Source: Gonatopus flavifemur
Lineage: Eukaryota > Arthropoda > Insecta > Hymenoptera > Dryinidae
Reading direction: 5' to 3'
Length of the DNA stretch: 64,000 nucleotides
Assembly (NCBI GenBank): GCA_018340375.1
Contig: JAFFJZ010000020.1
Span: forward strand, 1,798,001-1,862,000
Shown piece after piece: positions 1 through 12,123 of the stretch. A model generated the notes under the pieces. The model did no database searches. It was not told the DNA's origin and was given only the letters and a program-made list of their open reading frames with translations. The position numbers and the translations under genes are program-made. Numbering within the stretch: position 1 is the stretch's first letter; each line of letters begins with the position of its first letter.

Positions 1-90
1 AATATAAATCTGAAGCGCAAAACAAATCCAAACATGAGAAAAAAAGTCATGACAATCAATGAAATTTGTCGGTTAATATGTTGAGGATTA

Positions 91-299
91 ATTTATAGTT
101 AACAAACATATATTCGCTTATAGGGGAATAAATATTCGTTTGAATCAAATATATTCTGCTGGTAATAAATAAGTTATAACTAGTGGAAATAAAAGTCTGT
201 TAATAGTTGATGTATCATATTGGTGAGAATTGATAATAGATTTGCATGAAATGAATATTTATTTCCCCCCAAGCAAATATACGTTTGTTAACTATAAAT
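91..299. repeat. Palindromic MITE with ATTTATAGTTAACAAAC ends
   Basis: Both ends carry the inverted word ATTTATAGTTAACAAAC, and the match continues inward (ATATTCGCTT on the left, AAGCAAATAT on the right) with a few differences. There is no coding potential. The outer limits and TSD are not certain. Confidence 0.6.
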
Positions 300-930
300 A
301 AACCTTTTTCTCTGTTAATATGGGAGACCTAAAAGTTGCATGAGGTTATTCATTCTTCGTGTACTTGTATTTGATACTTTGTTGGATACGCATTCCATTG
401 TAAAAAAAGAATTTATATTAATTTTTATGTTTGAAGAGAAATTATAGAAGGAATCAGTTTTTATGGAGAAAATCCTAAACTTCATGCATCGTGCGGGAAA
501 CCTAAAACTTGATCAATCCTACTCGGGTTTTTTTTGGTGGATGTGCGACCATGGAGACAACTTTTTATCAACTTGAAATTTTGAATTTCCGAAAAAAATA
601 TTTTTCAATACCCCCTACTATATATGCATTATATAATATAATAATTGACATCCGTTTATAAGTTATAAAAACAAGTTTTATTCGAAATAAATTCTTAATC
701 GGAATTAACACAGATCTTTTCAACTCTAAAATATTTATTTTACTTCAAACATTTTTTTATAATATATCTACTCTTTTTTTTATTATTTCTGCACATAATT
801 TTTCTAAAATACTATTTGCAATAAAAAATAAAATCAATACATTACATTGCACGAATAAACCCATAATCTCATACATCGATTCAAAGTGATGTTTCTATCG
901 ATTCCTAAAGGATAATGTCATGGGAACAAA
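300..930. other. AT-rich spacer, no gene seen
   Basis: No open frame with recognisable similarity. It probably includes the 3' flank of the minus-strand hAT element, but I could not identify the hAT terminal repeat here. Confidence 0.4.
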
Positions 931-1871
931 CTAATTATTCTTCAGTTTCCCTTCAAGCTTCTGCAGCTCTTTATCAAATAAATTAATTTCAATTCTTTTT
1001 TCGTCCAATGTCTCCGAAGCTTCTTTTTTTCTCAATTTCAGAGTCTTAATGCCTTCAATTATTTCTCTTTTTCGTTTCTTGACGCTATCTTCGTTTTCTC
1101 TCTTCTTCTTCAGTGCTTCAGACCTTTTTTTCGACGCGTTCTTGAATGCTACTATCATATTTTTATTAATGTGGATATCAGTGACTTTACCTACCCACAT
1201 GATATAATCGTGAACACTTCTTTGAGCAATCAAACTATCTTCCTCCAAATTTTCTACGGGGATTCTTTGTTATAAGAGAAGCTTCTTTCTACCGCCGCAT
1301 TACCATGGAAAATGACTAGAATAATTTTCATAAAATTAACAAATTCAGTGGAACTGTTATATTTTTTGCACAAATCCATTAGGAACGTATCAAGTCTATG
1401 ATTTTTTCGATGAAAAGTGTCTAACTCTTTCCCAATTTTTTCGTCAGTAATAGAAGACATATATTCTTTTAGAATACGTTCACCTTCAATGTCAGTAATG
1501 TGATTAGTCTCCTTTAATACACTTAAAGCTATTTCCATTCGGATTTTTGCCATATCAGGAAATTGCATCACAAAAGGCGATAGACAACTCGCTCCCCTTA
1601 CAATAGAATATTGTAAAGGACATTTCAGAATTAATTTCTTACACAGCTCAGTAATGAATTTTTGGCAATCCATTCCGAATTTCACAATATCCAACTCTTT
1701 TATGTCTTTGGAATTTTTAAGAGAATTTTTCGCAATAAATCCAATATCTGTATTAGATGGCAAACAAAAATTCTCTTTTTTGTCCAAGTCAATTTTAATC
1801 AAATTAGCCGCGTTCTTAATATACTCTAAAACATCTTTTCTTAAAATACGTGTCAGTAAAGATTTGATTAA
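931..1871 (-). pseudogene. hAT transposase, C-terminal part (broken)
   Basis: This is the C-terminal half of a hAT-family DNA transposase. The hAT dimerisation signature is clear: the frame contains HGNAAVERSFSYNKE, with the catalytic glutamate in AVERSFS, followed after a frameshift near 1255 by EEDSLIAQRSVHDYI, which is the usual hAT tail. A Lys/Glu-rich coiled-coil-like extension of about 70 residues closes the protein. The first codons continue in frame from the segment that ends at 4611: LPFLFNDLYT there joins LIKSLLTRILRKDV here, exactly across the TTAA at which a Kolobok-like element inserted. The ATG at 1898 therefore belongs to the inserted element and is not a real start. Frameshifts make the copy inactive. 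hAT membership is secure; the subfamily is not. Confidence 0.85.
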
Positions 1872-4614
1872 GGGGGGCGATACATGTAACATCTTCATTT
1901 TCGGTCATTTTTCAGAGGCATATTTGATAGGGAAGGAATGAGTGAATCTTTTTGGCAAAAGGCATACTTATTCATTACTCCTTCAACTACATGACACAGA
2001 ATTTTACTTATTTTTTTTTTCAAAATGGCCGCCGTACTGAGCGATTTTTCAAGACCCTCGCGGTGGGACACACCAAACGGTGGGATTTTTGACGTCCGCA
2101 ATATCAATCTGAAATCAAAAAAATTGGTTGGAGTGTGTTCATGAGACATGAATATTCTATTTGAACCAACAAAGAATAAAAAGAGTGAGAAAATGTCCAA
2201 TTGGCACGCATCAGTAGGAAAAATTCGATTTTCACCCCTGTTTTTAGATGGTTTTTGGATCAAAAATAGTCGTTCTTGGAAATTTTTTTGGAATGTTCGA
2301 GGTTCAAATAGAATATAATACTTCAGAGAAGATGTGTAACAAATTTCATTAGAATCGGTTGAGAACTTTTTCAGTTATCTTTCCCGCAAATTTCAAAAAA
2401 GTCGTTCCGAGAAAAACGCGTTGAAAGTTTTGACACATAAAAACTCTATGATAACAGCCGCTTACTCACTAGTCAGCGATTCCAGGCCCATACAGGAGTC
2501 CTTCGGCGTGTTCATAGAACTCGTTCTTCTTCCTAAACTCTTCTTGACGTACTTGACGAGCTTTTTGGGTCATCAAAGAGCTGCGTCGATTTTCTCGAGT
2601 CAACCGTTGTTCATCAATTTTATCTTTGTATGACATACATTGGCAGCCAATCACTATTTGTAATGAGTTCATAACTCGTAAGAGATATGTGTGTCCATCG
2701 TTGAACAACCCAGCTGATATGAACGCGCTAATTTCTACGATTTTCAACCCACAATTCAAATGCTTTGGACAGAGACGCCAAATAGTAGAGTTGAAACTTT
2801 CATTTGCATTCTGCGTGTGGCCACCCAAACATCTTTCAAGCAAATCATTCCGGGATAAATCCTCAAAAATAGGCTTGACATGAGTCTGAACATCATGATG
2901 TAATGGAGCAGGATGTTTTATCAATTTAGGATCTTCCCCAGAAGCTTCAGCTTTGCGCCACTTACACCAGCTAGTGGAACCTGACGGACATAACTCATGT
3001 TTCGGTTCTTTGTCTGTGGAGCACATATGATAGTACGTCGCCATAATTGCATTTTTCATGTCGTTGACGCAGTTAACGTTTCTACGAATAGCTAATCCAA
3101 AGTACAAAGACATCTTCTTGATCAAAACTTCAGTAAGTTTACCTCTTCCTCCCAGGTGATTGTTTGTTCTAGCTTTTCGAAGCCGAGTACCCATTCTCTT
3201 CTGCACGTGGCCAATGCATTCACTTTTAACAACTTGGAAATCATCACCATATGGATTCAAATCAAGAATTCCTTTGAAGGTTTTAGAATCTCCATCTCCA
3301 ATGTAGTTTCCATATTTGACGCCAAATAGTTTTTCGGATCGTGAAAACATCTCTTTCACCGCTTCGACTTCCATAGCACCAGAAGAGCCTTGATGGTTTT
3401 CTTGGCAGTTTGGTTCATGTTCTTCATACCATTCACGATATTCTTCAGTATCTGTTTTATTTTTCCAATGAGCACACGATGCACAATAACTACTTTTGAC
3501 AACTAAGTCAATTACTTTGCCAGAATAATATCCAATAAGGGTTGTGACTCCATACAACGACTTGAAGCCCCGTTTCTCCCACGAACCATCCCCTGACACT
3601 TTCAAATTTGAGATTGGTCGTCCAAGTTTTTCATTCTCAGCTTTTTCTTCATTGACAGCTTTCAAACACGAAGCTTGAAATGCTGATTGTGTAGCGTTGT
3701 ATAAAAGCGAGACAATACTATTGTAGGAACTTTCAGCTAAGCCATTACAAATATCCATCATATTACAGAATAAATTAATTCCCTCTCTAGCAACAACTAA
3801 TAGACGCATCACGAATACGATTCTACGATTCACTTCGAATCCATTATTAATTAATGGTCCTGAATGAATTTCTCTGCGACCACACCGACATAGCACTACA
3901 ATTTTAAAACCCAACCCTCTTTTTCCACTTTCTTCGAAAGTAACAGGTAATTACAAACACGACATATCACCATTTCCGATAATGCTGTGAAGACCGTCAA
4001 AAACTCAATAATACGATACCCATGGTACTGATTATAATGAATATCTTCACCACCAGCGTTGGCGAGTTTTCTTGCGCTTCTACTCGGCGTTTCAGTTTTT
4101 TCTTGTTTATTATCATGTTGATTTCCATGGTATTTTCTTTTTGGTGGCTTTGAGGTACGAGCTGAGTTACATCTACTTCTTTTTGGATAGCACTGCATAT
4201 TGATTTTTTTCACTAACTCAATAACTCCGCACAGGACAAACTCCAGAAAACACTCAACTCAAATAACAGCAACACTGGTTTTAAGATACTTTATACCAAT
4301 TATACAGTAGTAATTTCCACAGATTCAACAGAAAAACGATTTTTCAAACATTTGCTTACCCAGATCTTCAATCCAAGTGGTCCCAAGATCAGAAATACGA
4401 AAAGCATTCAGCGAGAGTCGACCGCTCCGATACAGACTCAAAAGCGCTCAAGCGCGGAATTGAGGCGGAGCACTTTAACGATTTATAAATAAAAAAATAA
4501 TGCGAATTTCGTTCTGAAACTTCACAGGCATATTCTCGAGACCTTATTCTAACTATTCATGCAAAAACAAAAAATTGGATTTTTTGAAAATTTTACATGT
4601 ATCGCCCCCCTTAA
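1868..4614 (-). mobile_element. Kolobok-type DNA transposon inserted in hAT at TTAA
   Basis: The element proper runs from 1872 to 4610 (2,739 bp) and is flanked on both sides by TTAA. Its TIRs are GGGGGGCGATACATGTAA, perfect over 18 bp. A TTAA duplication together with G-rich ends fits the Kolobok superfamily (established knowledge), and the encoded protein belongs to the insect Mutator-like transposase domain family. Removing the element restores the hAT reading frame, so both the insertion and its boundaries are well supported. Confidence 0.9.
2469..4213 (-). pseudogene. Mutator-like/Kolobok transposase with one frameshift
   Basis: Two overlapping frames make one protein. The upstream frame (4213 to 3896) starts with a basic region (KRSRCNSARTSKPPKRK) and continues through YRIIEFLTVFTALSEMVICRVC. 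The downstream frame (to 2469) carries GKRGLGFKIVVLCRCGRREI, then GDGSWEKRGFKSLYG, a Cys-rich patch, IGDGDSKTF, a GHVQKRMGTRLRK helix and ANESFNSTIWRLCPK. These are hallmarks of the insect Mutator-like transposase domain; the D in VSGDGSW and the D in IGDGDSKT are probable catalytic acids (inference). A single indel near 3950 separates the frames; in the other phase the residues LPVTFEESGKRGLGFK read straight through. Otherwise about 480 codons are open, so the copy is fairly young. The ATG at 4213 is the likely start. It is the only gene of its element. Confidence 0.85.
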
Positions 4615-6036
4615 TGTATATAAATCATTAAAAAGAAACGGTAACAAAGGTTTCTCATCTTGATAAGAACGTAAAAATGTTTCCAAGTCCAAGGAAATAC
4701 TTATTAAAAATTCTAATTTGGCATCTAATAATTTGTCATCAACAAACTTTTTGACAATTTGAAAGTTTTGTGTATCAGGAGGTTTTTTATGAACAGGCTT
4801 GTACGTAAGTTTTTGAAGAAGGAATCATTTGTTTTGCTTTGTCCATCACGCTTGAATTCTCTGTCCATCGTATGGAGCAAAATTTTGAAGGAAAAATACT
4901 TGAGCCGGTAATGCGAACATAGGTTCCTCGCCGGACCGGATAATCTTTGAGTAAAAAATATAATGCCCGCAGGAATTTATTGATTTCCCAACCTGTTTTG
5001 TTGTGTCCAATCTTATAAGCACCATCAACGATGTGTGAAGAGCAAGTTCCAATCCTTAGAATATTTTTACTATCTTCCAGTGTAGACAAACGCAATTCGA
5101 AATCTTTCAAAAATCTCAAATTCACATTTGGGCCATCTACTGAGATTTGTATTATCTTCTCCAATTTTAGGCCCAATTCTGTTATGCCTGACTCCAAAGC
5201 CACCAAAAAATCCTGTGCGGTTGCAGCTGTGAGGGAACAAGAATTCAAGTATCTTGTTTCTACTTTTTCATCATCCATCCAATAACGTACGATAATATCC
5301 ATTTGCTCCTTCTGAGCAATTTTATTCGAACTCTCATCAAACGAAATGCTGAAGAATTTACATTTTCGCACTGTATCAGCAAGCTCTTCTTGACAGTAGG
5401 GACCTAAACCATACGTTACTCCGTAACTCAATTTATCTTTATGAATTTGTAATTTTTTCGCAATTTGACTGTCAGGAAACATCAATGGCAGACAGTCTGA
5501 TAACTCTGAAAAGCATCTCAGAGATGCTTGTTTTCAACTTGACAAAAACTATAGTAGATCTCAGCTCGAGCAACATCTTCAGTAGTTATATATCTATCTA
5601 AAGTACAAACTTTTTTCAATGCAATTACACTATTAGTTTTTTGGTTTAATTGAACATTAGAATCACACTGACTAGCCGTATCATGATTCATTCCTTCATT
5701 ACTCTCTGCGATAGACTGATTTTCCAAACCATTCTCCAAGTTATCATTATTATTATGGTTGATAATTCGAGCATTATGACTAGTTATATTTCTATTCATA
5801 CAAGAAACTATATTGCAGGTTCTCTTCAAATTCTCAGCCATGTTATGATTCTTAGATTTTGCATGCGATGACAATGCTGTAACTCCCATATTTCCAATGT
5901 CGAAATCATAATGGCATAATTTACAAAGAGCTCTATTGTTACCCTTGCACCTCTCTACCCATTTGCAGAATTGTGAAAATTCGTTAGGATCTGTCCAGTT
6001 AACATTGAATTTACATTTTCCTTTCGGTTTACAAAT
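4611..6036 (-). pseudogene. hAT transposase, N-terminal and central part (broken)
   Basis: Read from about 6036 downwards, this begins with a BED-type zinc-finger-like segment (CKLC, then HAKSKNH). A variable linker follows (5889 to 5518), then the frame at 5485-4787 with MFPDSQIAKKLQ, FFSISFDESSNKIAQKEQMD (first catalytic Asp) and IISVDGPNVN-type sequence (second Asp region), with GTCSSHIVDGAYK as the C-x-x-H region. After a frameshift near 4810 the frame goes on through DLETFLRSYQDEKPLLPFL to the TTAA at 4611. At least two frameshifts (near 5518 and 4810) are visible; in each case the neighbouring frame carries the continuing protein. Together with 931-1871 this is one transposase of roughly 750-800 residues. 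The copy is old and dead. No flanking TIRs were found. Confidence 0.85.
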
Positions 6037-6139
6037 TATAATCTATGCTCATATACTTGTTCAAACCTGGAAGAATAATATAAAGAATCGAAAAGTTGAA
6101 GCTCAACTTCAAAGTATTGATCATGAAATATAAAGAAAT

Positions 6140-6972
6140 TGAAAGAATTCCTGTTTTTATCAGGTTATATAATTATTTATTGAGTTAGATGATTTTACGA
6201 TCAAACTCTAACGATCTATCACGTTGTAGAGGTTAGAAAACTTCTTTTACTGGAATCACGTTTTTAGTTGAACTAAATAATGTCATCACGAATTAAACTT
6301 ACCAAGTTACATTTGCAACTGTATTTGTTGTATACATATGAGTGGATATGTTATTGTTTGTTGGTTTTATAACCGAATACAGTCTGATGCCTATTTCCTT
6401 TCTACATGAAATGTGTAACTGAACTGAACATAGCTGATAGCATGATGTGAAGCAACGCCCCGTTGACTAATGACCGGGAAATTCAAATGCAGGTTGGATT
6501 CAAATCATTACATTCCATTTTGTGGAATGAAAGTTGTTGAAGAAAAATAGATTTTTTGGAGGATTCCTGTGACAATTTGATCAATGAACAGATAGATATA
6601 CTTGTTTGCATGGTTCAATGTATTTGTCATAGAAACCAAGAATAGAGCTGTAGGTTATGTCCAAGGCAAAGAATAATCATCTTGATAAAATTATTAAAGC
6701 ACATCAAAAAGTGCTTGCATAAACCAAAAAAATGGCTGAAAAGTTTTTGATTTTCCGAATATTTTCTTTTGCAATTGGAATACGTATCGAATTGAATCGT
6801 ATGTTGGTGATAGACGGATGAGGAAATATTCATTATATTGGATTTATAAAATTCACAAGGTTCAAATTTCTCACATGCAGTGCATTTAGAATATTATGTA
6901 TTATAATTATACAGTTCTTGCCTTTTGAATGGATTTCCTGATGATCTCACATATGTATTTTTTAAACATAGT
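6140..6972. other. Unassigned AT-rich DNA
   Basis: No convincing gene or repeat boundary. The upstream end of the hAT element should lie in the first part, but its TIR was not recognised. Confidence 0.35.
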
Positions 6973-7349
6973 ATTATTATTAGGTGTGTGCGAGTACTCA
7001 AAAATTTCGAGTATGCTCGAAACGAGTCGAGTATTTTTTATTACTCGAAATTTTCGAGCTACTTGAAAATTTTCGAGTAATTGATCAATTTTTCATAATT
7101 CTCATGAATTATTATTTGTAATGAGTAGAATGTTCTTAGAAAACACAAGGTTTCATTATCCGCTAACACTTATAGATTATTTTCATATTCATATATATTT
7201 TATACTTTTCGAGTACTTGAAAATCTACCGGAGTACTCGAAAAATTTTCGAGTACTCGATGAATTTCGAGTATTCGGCTCGACTTGACTCGAAATTTCAA
7301 ATACTCGACTCCACTCGAAAAAATCACTACTCGCACACCTAATTATTAT
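6973..7349. mobile_element. hAT MITE rich in CGAGTACTCG
   Basis: The element runs from 6981 to 7341 and is flanked by a perfect 8-bp TSD, ATTATTAT (6973-6980 and 7342-7349). Its ends are TAGGTGTGTGCGAG and, inverted, TAGGTGTGCGAG. An 8-bp TSD is the hAT hallmark. The interior is made almost wholly of variants of the palindromic word TCGAGTACTCGA. It has no transposase and must be mobilised in trans. Confidence 0.85.
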
Positions 7350-7417
7350 CGCACATCATTAACGAAATATTAAATATTACATTATTTGCATTTAAAATTT
7401 TCAGTTACATTCTGTCA

Positions 7418-7668
7418 CAGCCCGTAGGAAAGATTTCCCTATTTTTTCCTGTATTTTTTCATGGAAAATTTCGGTATTTTTGTGCACGGTTTTCCCTGTT
7501 TTTCCTTATTTTTTCCATGCTTTTTCCCTATTTTTACATGTTTTCTTCCTGTTTTTCCATGTTTGTACAAACAGGGAAAAACGGAGGAAAATAGGGAAAA
7601 AGCAGGGAAAATTGTGCACAAAATACCGACATTTTCTATGAGAAAAACAGGGAAAACTTTCCTACGGC
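7418..7668. repeat. Palindromic repeat with CCGTAGGAAAG ends
   Basis: A long imperfect hairpin. CCGTAGGAAAG on the left pairs with CTTTCCTACGG on the right, and the arms are polypurine/polypyrimidine variants of CAGGGAAAA. The arms meet near 7560, where CATGTTTGTACAAACAGG turns round. The frames that appear on both strands here are by-products of the hairpin, not genes. Confidence 0.65.
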
Positions 7669-7899
7669 AACTCGAATCAAAACCTCCCAAAAAACAATAA
7701 GCACCCATAATTAATCACAGTCTTGTAATAAAATCTGTTTTCATCAAATTATAAAATGCATGAACGATTCATTTCAGGATGAACATGATTGGCGAATACG
7801 ATTTTGAGCTCCTTCAATGACCGATTGGTCAAGAGGGGCGTTGCGTAGCTCCGTTACGGAGCTGAAGTTAGCTACTAGCAGTCCATAGTCATATAGTCA

Positions 7900-8075
7900 A
7901 ATCCAATTGTATCTTGTACAACGTTCTAACCAAATCCTATTCACCTTTCTTCAATGAGATTTTATCAGATGAATGCATTGTGTTCAATGTGATTCTGATT
8001 GAATCCTGTACAACGTTCTGACCAAATCTTATGGAATTTGATTTATCAGATTCAATGGATCCTTTCAACTAGGGT
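7900..8075. repeat. Two direct repeats of about 90 bp
   Basis: The phrase TGTACAACGTTCT-ACCAAATC occurs near 7916 and again near 8009. Each is followed by an AT-rich stretch containing TTATCAGATTCAATG-like sequence. No function is seen. Confidence 0.45.
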
Positions 8076-8176
8076 GGTAACATACCGATACTTTAGGTTC
8101 ATTTGGCAAACTCATTATACACACAGTGGGACCTCTTCATGGGCGTTTTCGATAACTGATCTGAGCAGGGCAAGAG

Positions 8177-8429
8177 TAAACTGTAAAAAGTAAATGAGGA
8201 ATTTTCATCCAAATTTGGTAGTAGCAAAAATCCCTCACGTGGGATAAATTCATTTCTCCTTATTCTATGGGAATCTTCCTTCATTTTGGGGAAAATTCTC
8301 TAAAAAAAAAGAATTTTTTCAAATGAAGGAAAATTTCTTCGAAATATAGGGGAGATGGATTTCCCTCACGTGAGGGATTTTTGCTGCCAATAAATTTGGG
8401 GGAAAACTCCACTTATTTTTTACAGTGTA
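8177..8429. mobile_element. MITE with CACTGTAAAAA ends, TA duplication
   Basis: The element is 8179-8427 with TA on each side. The right end reads inward CACTGTAAAAAATAAGTGG; the left end is AACTGTAAAAAGTAAATGAGG, with one changed terminal base. The interior pairs CCCTCACGTG with CACGTGAGGG. The TA duplication suggests a Tc1/mariner-mobilised element. Confidence 0.7.
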
Positions 8430-8799
8430 ATTTTCACCCAATCCAGAAATTAGAAAAAAACAATTTCGAATATCTTGACTGGTTGGAAGTTACTCTCACT
8501 TTACTCGGAGCAGTTATCGCACAGATTCCATATCGAACTGCTAGGGAACGGATTATCTTTCAATATTGAACTCCCTTTTCCATTCTTATCGAGAGGAATG
8601 AAGAAGAAACAGAGAAAAATCGCATACAAAGATATTGCATATGGAGAGGTTTGACTGTAGTAAAATTTGCAAGCGCACTTTTCAAAAAACGTTCTTCTTA
8701 AGTGCTTCACAAAAAAAGTTGTCTTGATTGCATACTCATTGTCTCATATGTAACGAAAACAATATTTTTCCCTGTTCCAAATAAGCTTGTTTTCCCGTA

Positions 8800-9390
8800 T
8801 GGGGATATTTTGCTGATGAATGTCTGCAAAACTCTGAATAATCTCTGATACAACGCTGCATTTTCTGAGTAAACTCTGCAAAACTCTGATAAACTCTGGA
8901 ATCCTGATGCAAAATTTGATATTTTTGGAACATTTTGTACAGACTTTTTTCAGACTTTTCTCAGAGTTCCTCAGATTTTTTTCAGGCAAATAGGAACGAA
9001 ATTTTACTCTTGAAATATTCTGACAAAACTCTGAGAAATTCCTGACTATTCAAAATTTTCAGAATTCTATGAATATATTCGTATTCTATATTCAAATATC
9101 ATAAGTGAAAAAGTGTTTGAAAGTGAGAAGAAATTTTCCTCAATAGTCAGACAAATGTTAGGAATTTGTCAGAGTTTTGTCAGAATTTATTCAGGGTACA
9201 ATTTTGTTCCTATTTCTCTGGAAAAAAAATGAGAAACTCTCATAAACTCTGAAAAAAGTCTGTACAAAATGTTCCAAAAGTATTAGCTTTTTCATAAAAA
9301 CTTCAGAGTTTGTCAGCTCTCGCTGAGTTTCACAGAGATTATTCAGAGTTTTGCCAACATTTTTCAGCAGAATATTTCCACACGAGAACT
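8800..9390. repeat. Large palindrome, about 0.6 kb, built on CAGAGTTT words
   Basis: The left arm (about 8800-9085) contains GTACAGACTTTTTTCAG, GGAACATTTTG and many AAACTCTG words. The right arm (about 9100-9390) carries the inverse (CTGAAAAAAGTCTGTAC, CAAAATGTTCC, CAGAGTTTTG). The turn lies near 9090. No protein is evident, and exact ends and TSD are unclear. Confidence 0.6.
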
Positions 9391-9399
9391 CTTGGGCTG

Positions 9400-10521
9400 T
9401 ATGAGTATTTTTGCCTTCGCAATCTCCAACGAAAACTATATCCCAAGTGTTATAACATTTCGATCAGATGTTGCCAAGTCATCGTCATATACGTTTCATA
9501 GGACATCGATTTCAAAAGGGATGAAATTTCCACTTTTGAATTTTCATTTCATCGATTAATAGTCGTGGAATAAAATTCAAACTTGAAAAAATGCTTCTTT
9601 TGATGGATATTATTAAAAGTTGTGTTTCATTTTGCATTTGGAAAAATACTGATGAAGTTTTAGGATCTAGGTATTCAATTGAAATATGAATATTGCAGTT
9701 TTTAATCAAAAAACGCGATTTCAACTTTTCCAGGATAAAAAAAATTATCCCAGGACTTTTTCAGGATTCAAGGAGCAATTTTGGGTTTCCAGGATATTTC
9801 CAAGATTGAGGGATATTCAAGGAGTCGTCGACACCCTGAATATTCAATCCATGAAATACGGATGGTATTCGCGTTCAACCGAGATTCAGGTTGTCCCGTT
9901 GATAAATCCCATAGATGTCCAATAGTGGTATTTGGATATTGTTATTACATTTTAATAAGACATATGAATTTCCATGACATTTTATCCAGTGAGTGGAAAA
10001 GTGTGTCCATACTTCTCAAGTACTGATGTTTGATTATTACTGCATGTTGCAAACTTGAAAGCCAATGACACGAAAATGTGACGAAGAATTATTTGGAAAA
10101 CTTACGTTCTTGAGGAGTTCCTTCATTTTCCTGAAAAATAGCCAACATCAGTATAACAATCTTAAATATCTTCCAGAGGTTTTATCATCACATCAAATTG
10201 CCTCTGTTTATTTTTTGATCAATTGTCATAACTCTCAATAAAAGAAAAGTTGAATTCACTGCGGATCGAACTTGGATTTACAGAATCTAAGAGATGACTA
10301 CAACGCTTCTTATCTGCTAACTTTTGTGAAAGTGACCCTCCCCCCCCCCTTCTGGTATTAATAAAAATATCAAATCTCTTAAACAAGTTTCCCTGACAAC
10401 ATTGAAGCAAGGCTAAATTGCGATCTGGGAAATGTCATCCATTTCATTCATCTCACGTGTAATGACTGTTCTTACCATACTGATTTCTACGCACCTTAGA
10501 AAGAATTATATTGTATACTTT
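9400..10521. other. Unassigned DNA, no gene seen
   Basis: Short open frames only. A run of ten C lies near 10329-10340. Nothing else is recognisable. Confidence 0.35.
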
Positions 10522-10687
10522 ATTGGAATGAAAAAAAAAAAAAATTGATCTTCCGGTAAGATGGCAGCGGGTGAATGACTGGTGCAGAATGAGTGGTAAA
10601 GAGAATAAGGAAAGGAAAAGAAGTGTGAGGGTATGAGAAAAAGAGCAATGGATGAAAGTGAAGCAGTGGTGAGGACGGTAAAAATAA

Positions 10688-11694
10688 GTGGATAGACAGT
10701 GTAGGAGTGGAAGAAGAGGAGAAAGAAGAAGGAAAAGAAATCTGACCGGGTGCCAACCGCGTGGGCAACGTGAGATGGAGAGAGAGGAGATGAGGAGAAT
10801 GGTGGAAGAGGAGGTAGAAAGGGAAATTGAACAGAAAGAGGAAGAATGGGAGAAGAAGATGGAGGAAAAAATAGAAGCGGAGTGTGAAAAGAGGGAAATA
10901 AAAATTCTGGAGGAGTTGATGGAGTTTTCAAGAAGAAATTTGGAGTTACGGAAGAGAGAAAGAGTAGAGGAGTTGGTGCCGTCAGTGACGGACCCAACAA
11001 GCATGGCAACAGATGTCGGTGAGGACGACAAAGAAGGGACAGCAAAGCTGCCGGTAAGGACGGGAGCGAGAGGAGCGACGGCCGAGAGTTATAGATTGGA
11101 GGATAAGGGGAAGGAGTGCCATCTACCGGAGTAAGATGATGGAAGTGGAAGGAGTGCAGGAAACGGCTTTGAGGCAGAGGAAGAGGCGGCGAGAAGGAAC
11201 GTCAGCGAAAGACGGATCGAGTGGTGGAGAAAAACGGAGAAGAAGGAGACGGGCAGAGAGGAGGAAGGGAGACAAAGCCGGAAGAAGAAGAAGAAGGAAG
11301 AATCGTGGAAGAGGAGGACTGGAAGGAGGAGAAGAGGGAATTGATGAAGCCAGAAGAAGAATGGGAAGAGAGGGATAGGCAGTGGAGAAGGGAAAATATT
11401 ATCGTGAGAGGGTGGGGGGCAAAGGAGATTAGGGATAACGGGAGATTGATTGAAATCTTAGAGGAAAGGATGGGAGTAAAGATCGAGGCAAAGGAGATGA
11501 GAAGGATTGGAGCAGAAGGAAAAGATAGGTGGATAAGGATAGAGGACGAAGGGGTGTTAGAAAAGATATGGGATAGGAAGGACATTGTGAAGAGATGGGG
11601 AGTTTTTATTGATAGGGATTTAACGGTGGAGGAAAGGATAAGAAGAAAGATGGGGAAAGGGGAAGGAGGTTACACAGGAGAAGGAAAAGGGTAA
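10688..11694 (+). pseudogene. LINE ORF1-like protein, coiled coil plus RRM-like domain
   Basis: Two frames (10688-11134 and 11221-11694) appear to be one broken ORF1. The first part is a charged coiled coil, very rich in Glu, Arg and Lys (REMEREEMRRMVEEEVERE). The second begins with a further Glu-rich stretch and then a domain with the pattern of LINE ORF1 RNA-binding domains: RENIIVRGW, a helix LIEILEERMGVKI, EMRRIG, RWIRIEDE, and finally FIDRDLTVEERIRRKMG. ORF1 proteins bind LINE RNA and act as nucleic-acid chaperones in the retrotransposition particle (known of the family). The frames differ in phase, so at least one indel is present. Codon use is strongly purine-biased compared with the surroundings; the serine-rich open frames on the opposite strand are shadows of this bias. 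Confidence 0.65.
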
Positions 11695-12123
11695 AGGAAG
11701 GAGAAATCGAAGGGAGAAGAGGAAGACGCAGGAAGGAGGAAATGTGAAAGAAGAGTGGTGATTTTTGTTTGGTGAAAAAGTTTTGTTTTTACTTTTTGTG
11801 GAAGTATAGGGGGTAAAGTGACAAAGGTGTTTTATTTAAGTAGTGCGGTAATATGAAGAAAAGTTTAGGGATTTTTAAGTTTGAGGAAGATGTAGAAGAC
11901 GGAGTTAAGGTTACTTTAAGAGTTTTGTGTTTGAGTTTTGTTTTGTTTTCTTTTCTGTTCTAATCCCTCATGAGTCACATGAGACACATGTACGGGTATG
12001 ATTATAGAAGTAAGTGAATGCATGTGTGAGAGAGAGATGGTGAGTGAGAGACAGAGCGAGAGGGAAGGAAAGAGCCGGGGGGGGGGGTAGTTACGAGGAG
12101 ACGAGGATTGAGTAGCGAGGCGG

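Noticed and set aside
1868..1898. ATG at 1898 as start of the hAT C-terminal gene
   Set aside because: It lies inside the Kolobok-type TIR; the hAT frame really enters from the segment at 4611.
7439..7708. Opposed 80-90-codon frames
   Set aside because: Both lie in the arms of one hairpin repeat and mirror each other; no protein character.
10453..11585. Serine/proline-rich open frames on the minus strand
   Set aside because: They are the complement of the purine-rich LINE ORF1 region; composition alone keeps them open.
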